In this document: positions 60,601 to 63,700 of the stretch, one piece after another
Layout: each line of letters opens with the position of its first letter
Position numbering within the stretch: the stretch's first letter is position 1
NCBI RefSeq assembly: GCF_018340385.1
Contig: NC_056611.1
Span: 15,829,610-15,893,609 of the forward strand
DNA from: Cyprinus carpio
Lineage: Eukaryota > Chordata > Actinopteri > Cypriniformes > Cyprinidae
Length of the DNA stretch: 64,000 nt
Direction of reading: 5' to 3'
Program-made: the position numbers and the translations under genes
Notes under the pieces: generated by a model
The model's input: only the letters and a program-made list of their open reading frames with translations
The model's database searches: none
Told to the model about the DNA's origin: nothing

Positions 60601-60717
60601 CGAGCTGCTCTTGGGATCTGTGGCACCAACGCTGTCTCTCGCCAGCGCTACTATGACATTGCTCTTCTCTCCGGCCCAGTGGACCACCATTTGATTATGA
60701 GAGTCATTCAGGTTGGC
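5689..60717 (-). CDS. sorl1: sorl1: sortilin-related receptor (SorLA/LR11), exons 2-48
   Basis: This is a type I membrane sorting receptor of the VPS10 and LDL-receptor families. In vertebrates SorLA moves cargo such as APP and lipoprotein ligands between Golgi and endosomes through retromer and GGA adaptors. Forty-seven exons can be joined with continuous phase, giving 6357 nt: 2118 codons plus TAG. Domain order is VPS10 propeller, 10CC, YWTD propeller, EGF, eleven LDLa repeats, six FN3 domains, transmembrane helix and a 50-60-residue tail. Size and exon count match the human gene (48 exons, about 2214 residues) once exon 1, outside the window, is allowed for. No frameshift or premature stop was found. 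All introns are GT-AG except intron 46 (GC-AG). The span covers introns; exon entries follow. Confidence 0.97.
5825..6610. repeat. Degenerate tandem array (GAACTAAACTGAAGT-like) in intron 47
   Basis: Nearly 800 bp built from irregular reiterations of tgaactaaa, ctgaagtgaa and ctgaactaaa. No coding potential. It occupies almost the whole intron between exons 47 and 48. Confidence 0.85.
6672..6884 (-). CDS. sorl1: sorl1 exon 47 (transmembrane helix and FANSHY tail)
   Basis: 213 nt, two leading, one trailing before GTAAGA. A short linker (PNDASPQSGKSED) leads into the hydrophobic helix AAVVVPVLFLLLVGVCGGLV and then the basic stop-transfer LRHRRL. The tail carries FANSHY, the retromer VPS26-binding motif of SorLA, and SRLGSAIFSSGDELG. 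Confidence 0.96.
6885..6966 (-). other. sorl1 intron 46, GC-AG type
   Basis: 82-bp intron beginning GCATGAG and ending cgtctttcag on the minus strand. Flanking phase (1 and 2 nt) matches only with these borders. Confidence 0.8.
6967..7165 (-). CDS. sorl1: sorl1 exon 46 (last FN3; GC donor)
   Basis: 199 nt, phase 0 start and one trailing G. Encodes GYEVYMHDSVSNSTKCLGNT, RISNLLVGHNYTFSVRARC and EAAVLLYDELSKAA. The only phase-compatible donor is CAG|GCATGA, a GC donor; the next in-phase GT would extend the exon through unrelated sequence. Confidence 0.91.
7358..7464 (-). CDS. sorl1: sorl1 exon 45 (FN3)
   Basis: 107 nt, two leading then 35 codons to GTTAGA. Encodes PLPAPEALKILEEQDHVFLF then WKSLAVKDRTFNESR. 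Confidence 0.93.
7515..7905. mobile_element. Cyprinid interspersed repeat, copy in intron 44
   Basis: Contains caaaagtttgtggtcagtac, aaaagtgacagtaaagac, gcagcacaactgtttttaac and tagaatgatttctaaaggat. The same block order recurs at 16068, 23121, 30865, 48850 and other sites here. It is an old non-autonomous element with TACACTAC-GTTCAAAAGTTT termini. Confidence 0.75.
7960..8134 (-). CDS. sorl1: sorl1 exon 44 (FN3)
   Basis: 175 nt, phase 0 start and one trailing before GTATAG. Encodes TYAVHVRDTVRKTERDYKV, NNTVEYTLKGLEPGGRYSIT and LLNMSKEASF. The acceptor tatttatcag has a weak pyrimidine tract but restores the conserved YAV strand. Confidence 0.91.
8235..8399 (-). CDS. sorl1: sorl1 exon 43 (FN3)
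   Basis: 55 codons, phase 0-0, acceptor ttgttcag and donor GTATGA. Encodes VRVIVPYLGPPSGYAVVKMI, LPPRNLHKVRVDKTQATLKW and PPYDSPSSPL. Confidence 0.93.
8480..8599 (-). CDS. sorl1: sorl1 exon 42 (FN3)
   Basis: 40 codons, phase 0-0, acceptor gttttcgtag and donor GTTAGT. Encodes MYGVFYATSFLDLYRRPHRV then LTVIVDSDKQFLFL. The first ATG is internal, not a start. Confidence 0.93.
9283..9467 (-). CDS. sorl1: sorl1 exon 41 (FN3)
   Basis: 185 nt, two leading then 61 codons to GTGAGA. Encodes SNLTAGTVYEVAVWAHTDDG, PSLKARALNQTAVECNWTG. Confidence 0.93.
9547..9634 (-). CDS. sorl1: sorl1 exon 40 (FN3)
   Basis: 88 nt, phase 0 start, one trailing before GTACTG. Encodes VKHYVVVISWVFDEHVKESW then NYTVSGTLK. 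Confidence 0.91.
9721..9803 (-). CDS. sorl1: sorl1 exon 39 (FN3)
   Basis: 83 nt, two leading then 27 codons to GTCAGT. Encodes LSPPDVEIPSITEDSMILSI then TNDYKVQ, the start of an FN3 domain. Confidence 0.91.
10010..10205. mobile_element. Cyprinid interspersed repeat fragment, intron 38
   Basis: Short internal part of the family at 30865-31370: aagaatcct, atcacggttacaaca, aatattaagcaacacaactg. Confidence 0.6.
10337..10403 (-). CDS. sorl1: sorl1 exon 38 (FN3, short, poly-Lys)
   Basis: 67 nt, phase 0 start and one trailing nucleotide. Encodes VAAVTSRIIKNTKKKKSI then IPQK. VAAVTSR matches SORL1. The Lys run is coded by eleven consecutive A and replaces a less basic stretch in mammals. Phase on both sides supports the exon. 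Confidence 0.88.
10496..10600 (-). CDS. sorl1: sorl1 exon 37 (FN3)
   Basis: 35 codons, phase 0-0, acceptor gtgtttgcag and donor GTAAGA. Encodes VEYSEKDSAEWYSQRSTI and EVKDLQPSSLYRFR. Confidence 0.91.
10678..10790 (-). CDS. sorl1: sorl1 exon 36 (FN3)
   Basis: 113 nt, two leading then 37 codons to GTGAGT. Encodes PDPPQNLQLSSDNAEDGTV and WSPPDKAHGLIREYI. Confidence 0.92.
10887..11056 (-). CDS. sorl1: sorl1 exon 35 (FN3)
   Basis: 170 nt, one leading, one trailing before GTAAGT. Acceptor gttttccag; a second AG four bases on would break frame. Encodes QVGVQQWASID, VLMPDTTYQVKVQTQCLS and VLTLRTPEG. Confidence 0.92.
11581..11788. repeat. Pentanucleotide (GCAAA)n array in intron 34
   Basis: About 40 units of caaag/caaaa pentamers with interspersed variants. 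It creates long spurious minus-strand frames rich in Cys, Phe, Ala and Leu, which are not genes. Confidence 0.95.
11887..12013 (-). CDS. sorl1: sorl1 exon 34 (first FN3 domain)
   Basis: 127 nt, two leading, two trailing. Encodes DLLVYKIQNLQWSANFSG then VMLTWSRPKNMPASSC, the A-C strands of the first fibronectin III domain. Confidence 0.92.
12130..12258 (-). CDS. sorl1: sorl1 exon 33 (LDLa repeat 11)
   Basis: 129 nt, phase 1-1, acceptor ttattccag and donor GTGAGA. Encodes LLCVNGTLCADGEAC and ERCDGFIDCSDRSDEDNC, the last ligand-binding repeat. Confidence 0.93.
12443..12598 (-). CDS. sorl1: sorl1 exon 32 (LDLa repeat 10, altered calcium site)
   Basis: 156 nt, phase 1-1. Encodes RCTKDQFLCLKPPVC and QRCDGHSHCVDGSDEDNC. 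His replaces the Asp ligand before the fifth Cys. Two in-frame acceptors six bases apart (ctcatag and tcaaag) are possible; I took the one next to the pyrimidine tract. Confidence 0.92.
13342..13388. repeat. (TA)n microsatellite, left of Tc1 element
   Basis: Alternating TA run with short interruptions, followed by a T tract of more than 20 bases at 13393-13416. Confidence 0.9.
13417..14794 (+). mobile_element. Tc1-like transposon, defective, in intron 31
   Basis: Long inverted termini of about 165 bp (13417-13580 and 14631-14794): gcatatttgcctcacttaaa outermost and cacgtgaaaaaa near the inside, with imperfect matches. The outer ends blend into T- and TA-rich sequence. It is oriented opposite to sorl1 and contains a broken transposase. 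Confidence 0.88.
13749..14625 (+). pseudogene. Tc1-like transposase pseudogene
   Basis: An N-terminal paired-like helix-turn-helix is readable (KIVDMYQSGKDYKAISKALE, then VRAIIHKWRKLG) and stops at TGA in 13947-13949. Downstream, QQDNDPKHT carries the second catalytic Asp, and in another frame SLGLNPIEMLW holds the Glu of the DD34E triad, ending GGTTSY and TAG. Stops and frame changes make it non-functional. Confidence 0.85.
14838..14955. repeat. (TA)n microsatellite, right of Tc1 element
   Basis: Long TA run with minor interruptions (ttatata, acaaatataca). Together with 13342-13388 it suggests insertion into a TA tract. Confidence 0.9.
15025..15177 (-). CDS. sorl1: sorl1 exon 31 (LDLa repeat 9)
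   Basis: 153 nt, phase 1-1. A proline-rich lead-in (GGAPHTPAPGPG) precedes TCAPNRFRCGSGAC and WVCDGYADCPDGSDEVGC. The donor GTGGTG is weak but is the only one keeping phase with exon 32. Confidence 0.92.
15301..15435 (-). CDS. sorl1: sorl1 exon 30 (LDLa repeat 8)
   Basis: 135 nt, phase 1-1. Encodes PTDEPGCSRYFQYECKNSRC and WKCDGENDCGDWSDESQC. Confidence 0.94.
15593..15724 (-). CDS. sorl1: sorl1 exon 29 (LDLa repeat 7)
   Basis: 132 nt, phase 1-1. Encodes TNPEFEKTCDGYSFQCSNGM and WKCDGMDDCGDYSDEANC. The latter string is essentially invariant in SORL1. Confidence 0.94.
16068..16545. mobile_element. Cyprinid interspersed repeat, copy in intron 28
   Basis: Near full-length but diverged: taccattcaaaagtacg, aaaacctgttcttttgaact, tagaatgatttctaaaggat, gagaataagagacttctttc. 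Confidence 0.75.
16777..16908 (-). CDS. sorl1: sorl1 exon 28 (LDLa repeat 6, altered calcium site)
   Basis: 132 nt, phase 1-1. Encodes PLCAHYMEFVCRNRAQC and LVCDGTRHCSDGSDEDPTY. His sits where the class A consensus has the Asp before the fifth Cys. Human SORL1, as I recall it, also lacks Asp here. Confidence 0.92.
16993..17103 (-). CDS. sorl1: sorl1 exon 27 (LDLa repeat 5, altered calcium site)
   Basis: 111 nt, phase 1-1. Encodes EKCNGFLCSNGTC and AHCNGVEDCPGGADEQNC. CNG replaces the usual CDG and PGGADE replaces xDGSDE, so one acidic ligand and a neighbouring Asp are missing compared with the consensus. Confidence 0.93.
17262..17387 (-). CDS. sorl1: sorl1 exon 26 (LDLa repeat 4)
   Basis: 126 nt, phase 1-1. 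Encodes HTCESSSFQCHTGHC and WVCDGDDDCQDGSDEDPTQC. The calcium ligands are conserved. Confidence 0.94.
17493..17612 (-). CDS. sorl1: sorl1 exon 25 (LDLa repeat 3)
   Basis: 120 nt, phase 1-1. Encodes HKCGPGEFTCARGVC and WRCDGDNDCRDWSDEANC, with an intact calcium cage. Confidence 0.94.
18482..18604 (-). CDS. sorl1: sorl1 exon 24 (LDLa repeat 2)
   Basis: 123 nt, phase 1-1. Encodes TTSCDSAVQFRCVASGSC and FKCDHEDDCGDNSDEEHC, with an intact calcium cage. Confidence 0.94.
18689..18802 (-). CDS. sorl1: sorl1 exon 23 (LDLa repeat 1)
   Basis: 114 nt, phase 1-1, one module per exon. Encodes TCLPNQHRCANGKC and WKCDSDNDCGDMSDEQGC. All calcium-ligand acidic residues of the class A consensus are present. 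Confidence 0.93.
18903..19076 (-). CDS. sorl1: sorl1 exon 22 (EGF-type module)
   Basis: 174 nt, phase 1-1. Encodes QNACVDQPCSLLCLPQPG, HHCVCPDGVSSTILPSGEHR and CQCPGGYQLSNNTC. The Cys pattern is that of the EGF-like module closing the YWTD propeller in LDL-receptor relatives. Confidence 0.94.
19784..19922 (-). CDS. sorl1: sorl1 exon 21 (last YWTD blade)
   Basis: 139 nt, phase 0 start, ends phase 1 at GTCAGT. Encodes NDLYWDDWSKMGIFKAPKSG and GRLTGVMDLKIFYKGKNR. Confidence 0.92.
20021..20267 (-). CDS. sorl1: sorl1 exon 20 (YWTD propeller)
   Basis: 247 nt, the longest coding exon seen. One leading nucleotide then 82 codons, donor GTAGAG. Encodes LMFWTDWGDRAAGIYRSWMD, RWPNGITADESWLYWTEAYG and LPHPYAIAVFK, covering two YWTD blades. 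Confidence 0.95.
20353..20444 (-). CDS. sorl1: sorl1 exon 19 (YWTD propeller)
   Basis: 92 nt, phase 0 start, two trailing nucleotides before GTATGG. Encodes VSNSDGDLRRTLVNSSVVEQ then PRALTLMPGE, a class B linker strand. Confidence 0.92.
20528..20659 (-). CDS. sorl1: sorl1 exon 18 (YWTD propeller)
   Basis: 44 codons, phase 0-0, acceptor atgttgtag and donor GTAACC. Encodes RLCLNGSSGQEVIVRKDL, VEALSFDPISRLLYWVDAG and QKIE. Confidence 0.93.
21848..22020 (-). CDS. sorl1: sorl1 exon 17 (YWTD propeller)
   Basis: 173 nt, two leading then 57 codons ending phase 0 at GTGAAT. Acceptor cttttttag. Encodes SNEFILYAVRSSIHRYDLAT, AVALDFDYEKNCLYWADIS. YWAD is the first LDLR class B blade signature. Confidence 0.93.
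23121..23440. mobile_element. Cyprinid interspersed repeat, inverted partial copy in intron 16
   Basis: Starts tacactactgtacaaaagtt and continues in reverse order (ttgtgctgcttgacatcttt, gtctttactgtcacttttga). The right end is missing. The rest of the intron (22021-24027) shows nothing recognisable. Confidence 0.75.
24028..24113 (-). CDS. sorl1: sorl1 exon 16 (end of 10CC)
   Basis: 86 nt, one leading, 28 codons, one trailing before GTACAG. Encodes YRKVSGDSCSGGDVEARLDG then EMLPCPVG, the last cysteine pair before the YWTD propeller. Confidence 0.92.
25408..25502. repeat. (TA)n microsatellite in intron 15
   Basis: Uninterrupted TA run of more than 90 bases, followed by tgcagtgccttgcgaaagta, a common teleost repeat end. 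The rest of intron 15 is AT-rich with no gene. Confidence 0.95.
25695..25823 (-). CDS. sorl1: sorl1 exon 15 (10CC-b module)
   Basis: 129 nt, one leading, 42 codons, two trailing before GTGAGA. The split codon at the start completes Cys. Encodes DYGFKLSEDLSLEVCMPDPE and PPVPCPVGTTYRRSK. Confidence 0.92.
25930..26116 (-). CDS. sorl1: sorl1 exon 14 (10CC-a module)
   Basis: 187 nt, two leading and two trailing nucleotides. Encodes VPCLEGDYKLWSPSDERGN, CLLGREIVYKRRSPHATC and SNCSCTRQDYE. This begins the cysteine-rich 10CC region after the VPS10 propeller. Confidence 0.94.
26205..26383 (-). CDS. sorl1: sorl1 exon 13 (VPS10 propeller)
   Basis: 179 nt, one leading nucleotide, 59 codons, one trailing before GTAAGA. 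I chose the acceptor ggctcag because it yields K-FSTNEGETW, matching the conserved KYSTNEGETW. An in-frame AG six bases downstream would drop two residues. The peptide continues LLTEPGEKSTIFTIFGS and SWLIVQVNASD. Confidence 0.9.
26496..26584 (-). CDS. sorl1: sorl1 exon 12 (VPS10 propeller)
   Basis: 89 nt, phase 0 start, ends with AA before GTCAGT. Encodes ALAGPHFYTWGDHGGILMAI then AQGGSTRTL. The split codon with exon 13 gives Lys when the upstream exon 13 acceptor is used. Confidence 0.91.
27555..27628 (-). CDS. sorl1: sorl1 exon 11 (VPS10 propeller)
   Basis: 74 nt, two leading nucleotides then 24 codons ending phase 0 at GTGAGA. Encodes SVGKNLANKPNVYVSSSAG and VRWRE, including an Asp-box-like SSSAGVRW. 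Confidence 0.92.
28719..28836 (-). CDS. sorl1: sorl1 exon 10 (VPS10 propeller)
   Basis: 118 nt, starts phase 0, ends phase 1 at GTGGGC. Acceptor tttttctcag. Encodes LDNGCSLHLAQRWSQLLN and RRIPILSKESAPGLIMATG. Confidence 0.93.
29960..30152 (-). CDS. sorl1: sorl1 exon 9 (VPS10 propeller)
   Basis: 193 nt, one leading nucleotide then 64 codons, donor GTATTA. Encodes YFANEPFADLHRVEGLRGVF, LINGSVTEDNMRSVI and the Asp-box TFDKGGTW. Confidence 0.93.
30865..31370. mobile_element. Cyprinid interspersed repeat, best copy, intron 8
   Basis: Begins tacactactgttcaaaggtt and ends ataaatgtggccttggtg. Used here as the reference for related fragments. No ORF. Confidence 0.8.
31570..32067. mobile_element. Complete foldback MITE, intron 8
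   Basis: Left end ttaaagggatagttcaccc, right end gtgaactatcactttaa. The arms (tctgtcattaattactcacc against gggtgagtaattattgacag) are inverted repeats over roughly 100 bp. Family members recur at 1, 1719, 36976, 37861, 41894 and 45753. Confidence 0.85.
32938..33290. mobile_element. Cyprinid interspersed repeat fragment with ATA array
   Basis: Shows ataccattcaaaagcttga and aaggatttctgaaggattgt of the 30865 family, expanded internally by an (ATA)n run at 33075-33125. Confidence 0.6.
34042..34211 (-). CDS. sorl1: sorl1 exon 8 (VPS10 propeller)
   Basis: 170 nt, starts phase 0, ends with two nucleotides before GTACAG. Encodes EYYIADASEDQVFVCVNH, LYISDTQGLAFSLSLENV and YSPDGSGSNTLI. Confidence 0.93.
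34320..34421 (-). CDS. sorl1: sorl1 exon 7 (VPS10 propeller)
   Basis: 34 codons, phase 0-0, acceptor gtttccgcag and donor GTAAGT. Encodes TLFGSHESQSVQLWVSYNRQ then PMRAAQFNTRHPIT, a conserved SorLA propeller segment. Confidence 0.92.
34493..34585 (-). mobile_element. 3' fragment of tRNA-derived SINE, inverted
   Basis: Minus strand reads gggttaaatgcagagcacaa and atggatcaccataa, matching the tail of the complete SINE at 53382-53749. Confidence 0.75.
34583..34645. repeat. (CA)n / (TG)n inverted dinucleotide tracts
   Basis: About ten CA units, a tatatata linker, then about sixteen TG units. Confidence 0.9.
36823..36855. repeat. 33-base poly-T tract
   Basis: Uninterrupted T run in intron 6. No neighbouring SINE or LINE body was recognised. 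Confidence 0.9.
36976..37062. mobile_element. Foldback MITE left-arm fragment
   Basis: taaaggaatagttcacccaa then cattccaaacctgtctaagt, the left terminus of the 31570-type family. Confidence 0.7.
37861..37920. mobile_element. Foldback MITE terminal fragment
   Basis: tttgaaggaatagttcagcc and aactcatccttgtg match the terminal arm; only about 60 bp survive. Confidence 0.5.
39764..40310. mobile_element. hAT-type MITE, copy A (uninterrupted)
   Basis: Begins taggggagggtgatgtgac and matches, block for block, the element at 56754-58241, including gacagacagcaggaac and ctgtcactttaagagctgcc. Its right end is unclear. The pre-insertion site gctacattgtataaag is intact at 40059-40074. Confidence 0.8.
40450..41103. 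mobile_element. Non-autonomous DNA element, intron 6
   Basis: Starts ccccttttccaccagcataa with gtgctagttcagagccagtg. Its far end, ggttcggagctggtgctttg and ggctctagctccaata, is an imperfect inverted counterpart. No ORF; the borders are approximate. Confidence 0.6.
41894..42003. mobile_element. Foldback MITE arm, second subfamily
   Basis: gaagggatggttcagccaaa, ttctgtcatcatttactcc, tttcttctgtggaacac. The sequence differs from the 31570 type after the first 40 bases. Confidence 0.65.
43832..44403. mobile_element. Foldback MITE with long inner arms, intron 6
   Basis: Ends ttttgggtgaactatccctt. Inner arms around 43840 (ctaactgtcatacgtgcatt) and 44175 (catgcgtatgacagttagtg) are inverted repeats. 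Moderately diverged. Confidence 0.65.
45247..45427 (-). CDS. sorl1: sorl1 exon 6 (VPS10 propeller)
   Basis: 181 nt, one leading nucleotide then 60 codons. Acceptor gttcccatag, donor GTAAGG. Encodes GVEPYDKPTTVFVQRHEPQG, STDFF and FQLRDKYMF. It lies between two of the largest introns. Confidence 0.92.
45690..45752. mobile_element. Terminal fragment of cyprinid interspersed repeat
   Basis: tttattcagcaaggatgcat joined directly to the MITE at 45753. Belongs to the 30865 family. Confidence 0.55.
45753..45952. mobile_element. Compact foldback MITE, intron 5
   Basis: Left end ttaaagtgatagttcactc and right end ttgggtgaattaaccattt; the interior is shortened compared with 31570-32067. Runs cttcagaacacaaattaaga. 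Confidence 0.75.
45956..47120. mobile_element. Non-autonomous DNA element, interrupted
   Basis: Left end ttaaagggcacatcaggtgc, right end gaattttgcatctgatttcc then cctttaaaagc. Interior includes aatgaactactgttcgcccc and tggggtgacgcac. Split by a hAT copy at 46010-46361. Borders are approximate. Confidence 0.55.
46010..46361. mobile_element. Short hAT-type MITE nested in intron 5
   Basis: 352 bp with termini CAGGTGTTTTCAAA and TTTGGAAAAACCTG. Flanks ctttaggg (46002-46009) and cgttaggg (46362-46369) are an 8-bp target duplication with one mismatch. Confidence 0.85.
47801..47831. mobile_element. hAT-type terminus fragment
   Basis: ggccatatcgcccagcccta is the inverted TAGGGCTGGGCGATATGG end common in fish hAT MITEs. 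The partner end was not located. Confidence 0.45.
48641..48670. repeat. (CA)15 microsatellite
   Basis: Fifteen CA units in intron 5. Confidence 0.95.
48850..49171. mobile_element. Cyprinid interspersed repeat, short two-ended copy
   Basis: Left tacactagagttgaaaagtg and right accacacctttgaattgtta, with inverted termini and a deleted centre. Confidence 0.7.
50409..50660. mobile_element. Cyprinid interspersed repeat fragment, inverted
   Basis: tgatcaaatatacagtaaaa, cctgtgatggcaaagttgca and ttttcaggattctttgatta in family order. Directly followed by an aaccgata-rich segment (50660-51290) with gttaataccgatatggtggc, possibly another hAT MITE. Confidence 0.6.
52216..52283 (-). CDS. sorl1: sorl1 exon 5 (VPS10 propeller)
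   Basis: 68 nt, starts phase 0 and leaves TG at the donor GTAAGA. Encodes LWKSDDFGETWVLIQEHVKS, which includes an Asp-box (SDDFGETW). The split codon with exon 6 gives Trp. Confidence 0.92.
52578..52739 (-). CDS. sorl1: sorl1 exon 4 (VPS10 propeller)
   Basis: 54 codons, phase 0-0, acceptor ttttacag and donor GTATGA. Encodes YLFTDTTNSYLWKTFDFC, then GFSIPFKPTDLLLHS and SSHPNKQ, typical of SorLA. Confidence 0.93.
53382..53749 (+). mobile_element. tRNA-derived V-type SINE, complete, intron 3
   Basis: The head is tRNA-like: A-box ggcctaatggttagag and B-box gagttcgagtctc. The central domain has cccttgagcaaggcatcgaa, typical of V-SINEs, and the tail tgcagagcacgaattctgag. Exact 15-bp target duplications atttttaacataatt flank it at 53367-53381 and 53750-53764. 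It resembles the HAmo-type SINE described from cyprinids; the subfamily name is an inference. Confidence 0.9.
54765..55666. mobile_element. hAT-type MITE with exact 8-bp duplication, intron 3
   Basis: 902 bp. Termini TAGGGCTGTGCGA and CGCACAGCCCTA are inverted repeats, with further inverted homology (attaatcgaaatcg against cgattaaaatcgaaatcg). ACTCTGAT flanks both ends (54757-54764 and 55667-55674). Contains a GTGA tetranucleotide array at 55038-55070. No transposase. Confidence 0.93.
56200..56328 (-). CDS. sorl1: sorl1 exon 3 (VPS10 propeller)
   Basis: 43 codons, phase 0-0, acceptor ttttacag and donor GTAAGT. Contains the Asp-box SYDYGTTF and ends FYHSPADNKR, both characteristic of SorLA propeller blades. 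Confidence 0.93.
56445..56535. mobile_element. Common teleost interspersed repeat fragment
   Basis: tttagtcatttagcagacgc, ttttatccaaagagatttac and gaggacaatggaagcaatca: a motif abundant in teleost genomes. Only one end is present. Confidence 0.6.
56754..58241. mobile_element. hAT-type MITE, copy B, with exact 8-bp duplication, intron 2
   Basis: Outer termini TAGGGGTGGGTGAT and ATCAGCCACCCCTC, flanked by ATGTGAAG at 56746-56753 and 58242-58249. The native length is about 780 bp after removing the nested element at 57017-57718. It matches copy A at 39764-40310. Confidence 0.93.
57017..57718. mobile_element. 702-bp DNA element nested inside the hAT MITE
   Basis: Termini ACATTCACTGGCCACTTTAT and ATAAAGTGGCCAGTGAGTGT are inverted repeats. 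Flanked by ACAT on both sides (57013-57016, 57719-57722). Copy A of the host repeat shows the empty site gctACATtgtataaag. No transposase; the superfamily is not assigned. Confidence 0.92.
58327..59057. mobile_element. hAT-type element, one end truncated, intron 2
   Basis: Left TAGGGATGTAACGA, right gtgaatcgttac, as in a hAT family whose ends read TAGGGATGTAACGATTC. ATAAACAG occurs at 58319-58326 and 59058-59065. The last few bases of the right terminus appear missing. Confidence 0.7.
60601..60717 (-). CDS. sorl1: sorl1 exon 2 (VPS10 domain start)
   Basis: 39 codons, phase 0 at both ends, acceptor ttttcacag and donor GTGAGT. The peptide opens ANLNDSHNQMVVHWAG and runs through SNVIVALARDS, the conserved first strands of the SorLA VPS10 propeller. 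Exon 1, with signal peptide and propeptide, is not in the window. Confidence 0.93.
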
Positions 60718-63700
60718 CTGTGAAAACAAAATATGATGAACAGCCCATTTAAATGTAGCTGACTAGCTACATTATAGCTGACATTTATTTTGCTGTGGTC
60801 AGAGAAGTATCTAGGTTTCCACAGCACAAATCAAGCTTTCATGGCATAACACTGTTTTACAACTGGCTCAAAGCTGATTTTCAAAGACATTTCTCTGTTT
60901 CTGCTTCCCTCACTGGATCGTTTTCCTTTTCAGTCGTATTGCATTTGTAATATCATCTGAAATTCATCTGTATTTGACAGCCTTGAGTTTGTGGTATAGA
61001 CTGCAGGTGTGTCTCACAGAAAGCCAACAGCTTTTGAGAAAACAAACAAAACCGCAAGAAGAAAGAGCAGAAGTGAGCTGAGCTACACCACAGCGGTAGG
61101 AAAACTGAAATTACGGGCTGCGGCGTCCCAATCTGATCTGCTGAACAAAGAAATGTGTCATCTTTTCATGTCCATCCCCCTTCTCTTTCCACTAGGAACA
61201 GCTTGCCTCATCTTTAATTCAAACTTCTGCATGAGGACCATGGGATCCTCAAATGGGTTCTCCTTCGATATCTCCTGTCAGACATTAAAGAGAACTTGCA
61301 TAAGGTTGTTTTTGTAAAGAAACAAACACTACTTCATTTCCTGCTTGAGCAACACTGTCGTGGTTCACTGGCAAACAACAGCTTTACTTACTTAACCTTA
61401 GCATGTTTAACCACTTTTTTGTTTGAAAGGACACCTTACAGACTTTCAACAAAAGCAACAAACATTCTACAAAAGAAAACTACTTACATTTGTTATACAA
61501 TTTTAAACAATATACATTATAGGATTAGTGCTGAAAAGGCATGATGATGTTCATTTTAGAATGTTTGTTTTTTGTAATGTACAAACAGTGACTCTGCCTC
61601 TCACCTTGAATGCACAGTCATATTTTTATTCGCCATGACACGGTAGTAAATCTCGCCTGCTTGGCAAGCAGCATGTCAGTACAACATAGAGACTTTAGGA
61701 GACTAACAGATCGGTTAAGAAAACTTACAGCAGTGGTTTTACATATAGCCTCAAAACACTTTTACCTCTATGCATGAAATCGTACTTTTTCTAGATTCAT
61801 TTAATAAAGTATGTAACACACCAAATGTGATGTGTATCGACATCCTGACAACATCTTTTGCTGAATGTTTTTAATTTGTCAATCCAGTTAAAATGCCACT
61901 GGACAGAAGTCATTTGAACAAACCAATGAATTTTCATCTGAATTAGCATGGAAAAAAAATTTAATTTGTATTTCAAATGGTACATTAACTGATTTATGGT
62001 TGACTGTAGGTTTTTTTTTTGATGGTTGATTTATATATACAGTACCCCACCATCTCATCAGGATGTGTCGAAGAGCTTTTCCCACCACCTTGCCAACAAA
62101 CACTTTGAAAGAGCAAATGGTTGCAACCCGATCCATGTCAGCCCGGCAAACTCTTGGGTCTGCTTATTCTAAGACAGTTAAAAGCCTGTCTGCAACTTCT
62201 GGTTATCCTGGAAATGGACTTTCTGCTAATCTAAAAGGGCCCTCATTTATACTGACACCGTAATATCCTGAAAGCATCGAAAGTAAGACAAGTGCAAATA
62301 ACTTGACGTTCATTATCACTTGTCTTGTTGAAAAAGCAATAAAGACTGAGAGACTGTGAAAATAAAATAATTACTTTTTTTCTATTTCTTATGCATTATT
62401 CAGCAGGGAAACAGAAGGAAGAATGAGAGAGCGGGACCACTAGAGCACCTTCGCACATCGCTGCAAGCAACGCACGGCTTGAATCCATGACATCATCTCT
62501 GCAGCACTAACATTTGGGCCAACAGTTCAACAATTTGCCTACCCGTTCCCTTCTGGCAACAAACCATATGAGAGAAAATACGGGTGAACCACACATTTAA
62601 TTTCACTGTGGCCAAAACCAAAGGAAAACCGAGGAGTCATTATCCTGTTAAAGGCTTAAAATACAGTTAAAAGCCTGTTTTATTATTGCAGTATGGATAA
62701 TTACTATATATGGAACCATTACAGGGATGTGTTATGCTACCATGTAATGAACATACTTGAAATATCCATTTGCACATAATACGAAAAACAGGAATGTTCA
62801 TTCTTCTCTTGATATTCACAGAAAGCAGTAATAAATCATCTTTAACCAAAAACTGCTGACAAGATTAATACTGGGTTCATCTATAATTTTCTTGTTGATG
62901 TTTAAAATTGTGTCTTAAGGGAACAATAAAAATTATATGACTCATCTGTGTAGATTTGGTTTCACCTTGAGCTTAATGCAAGAGGAGGACTTAAAAAAAA
63001 TGAAACTAAACCGGCAGGCTGTTCAGACAAGTTCCAGTAATACTCCATGGATAGAATTATTATAAACATCTACACCACCCTCCATTTTCCTTCCCCTGGG
63101 TTACGAACTTTCTTATCACAGAAAACGAAACTAAAATACTCTGCAAGGCTGCTTAAATATCATGTTTGGACAGGAATACTAATGTGATCCAAGTGGCACT
63201 AGGGTCATTTTCTGAAAAACTAAAAGGGAATTAAATGCAAAATTCTTTTGCAGTAACTGTCATGCATACAAAACTATGAAACTTGTTACTTAGTCTGTCC
63301 AAGATTATAATTTGGTCTTAACTAAACAGCAAATTTTTAAAGTACTACACGAACAAAGATAAACTAAATAGAAAGAATAGAAGTAATTACCAAATGAGAT
63401 TAAAAACTGACTTCACATGACTTAGAGACTTGTGAAGTAAGTCCATGCTTATTCTGCGAAGGGTGAGGCAATGTCAATACAACTCATTTGCTATTACTTT
63501 ATGGTAATGATTCTGCATTGCATACTGTACATACTAGAACAAAATAGCATTCCTTTGCCAGAAGTCTACTTAACATAGCTAAATAAATGAGGGAACAGAA
63601 AATCCAAGGTCTATGAAATGAATTAAATTTAATAGAAAACTTGTTTTGAATGTATAACATTCTTCTAAGAATGAATTATTGCTTCATCAGTGCTGCCAGG

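Noticed and set aside
62063..62263. 66-codon plus-strand ORF in intron 1
   Set aside because: No domain or splice support and no repeat identity; treated as chance.
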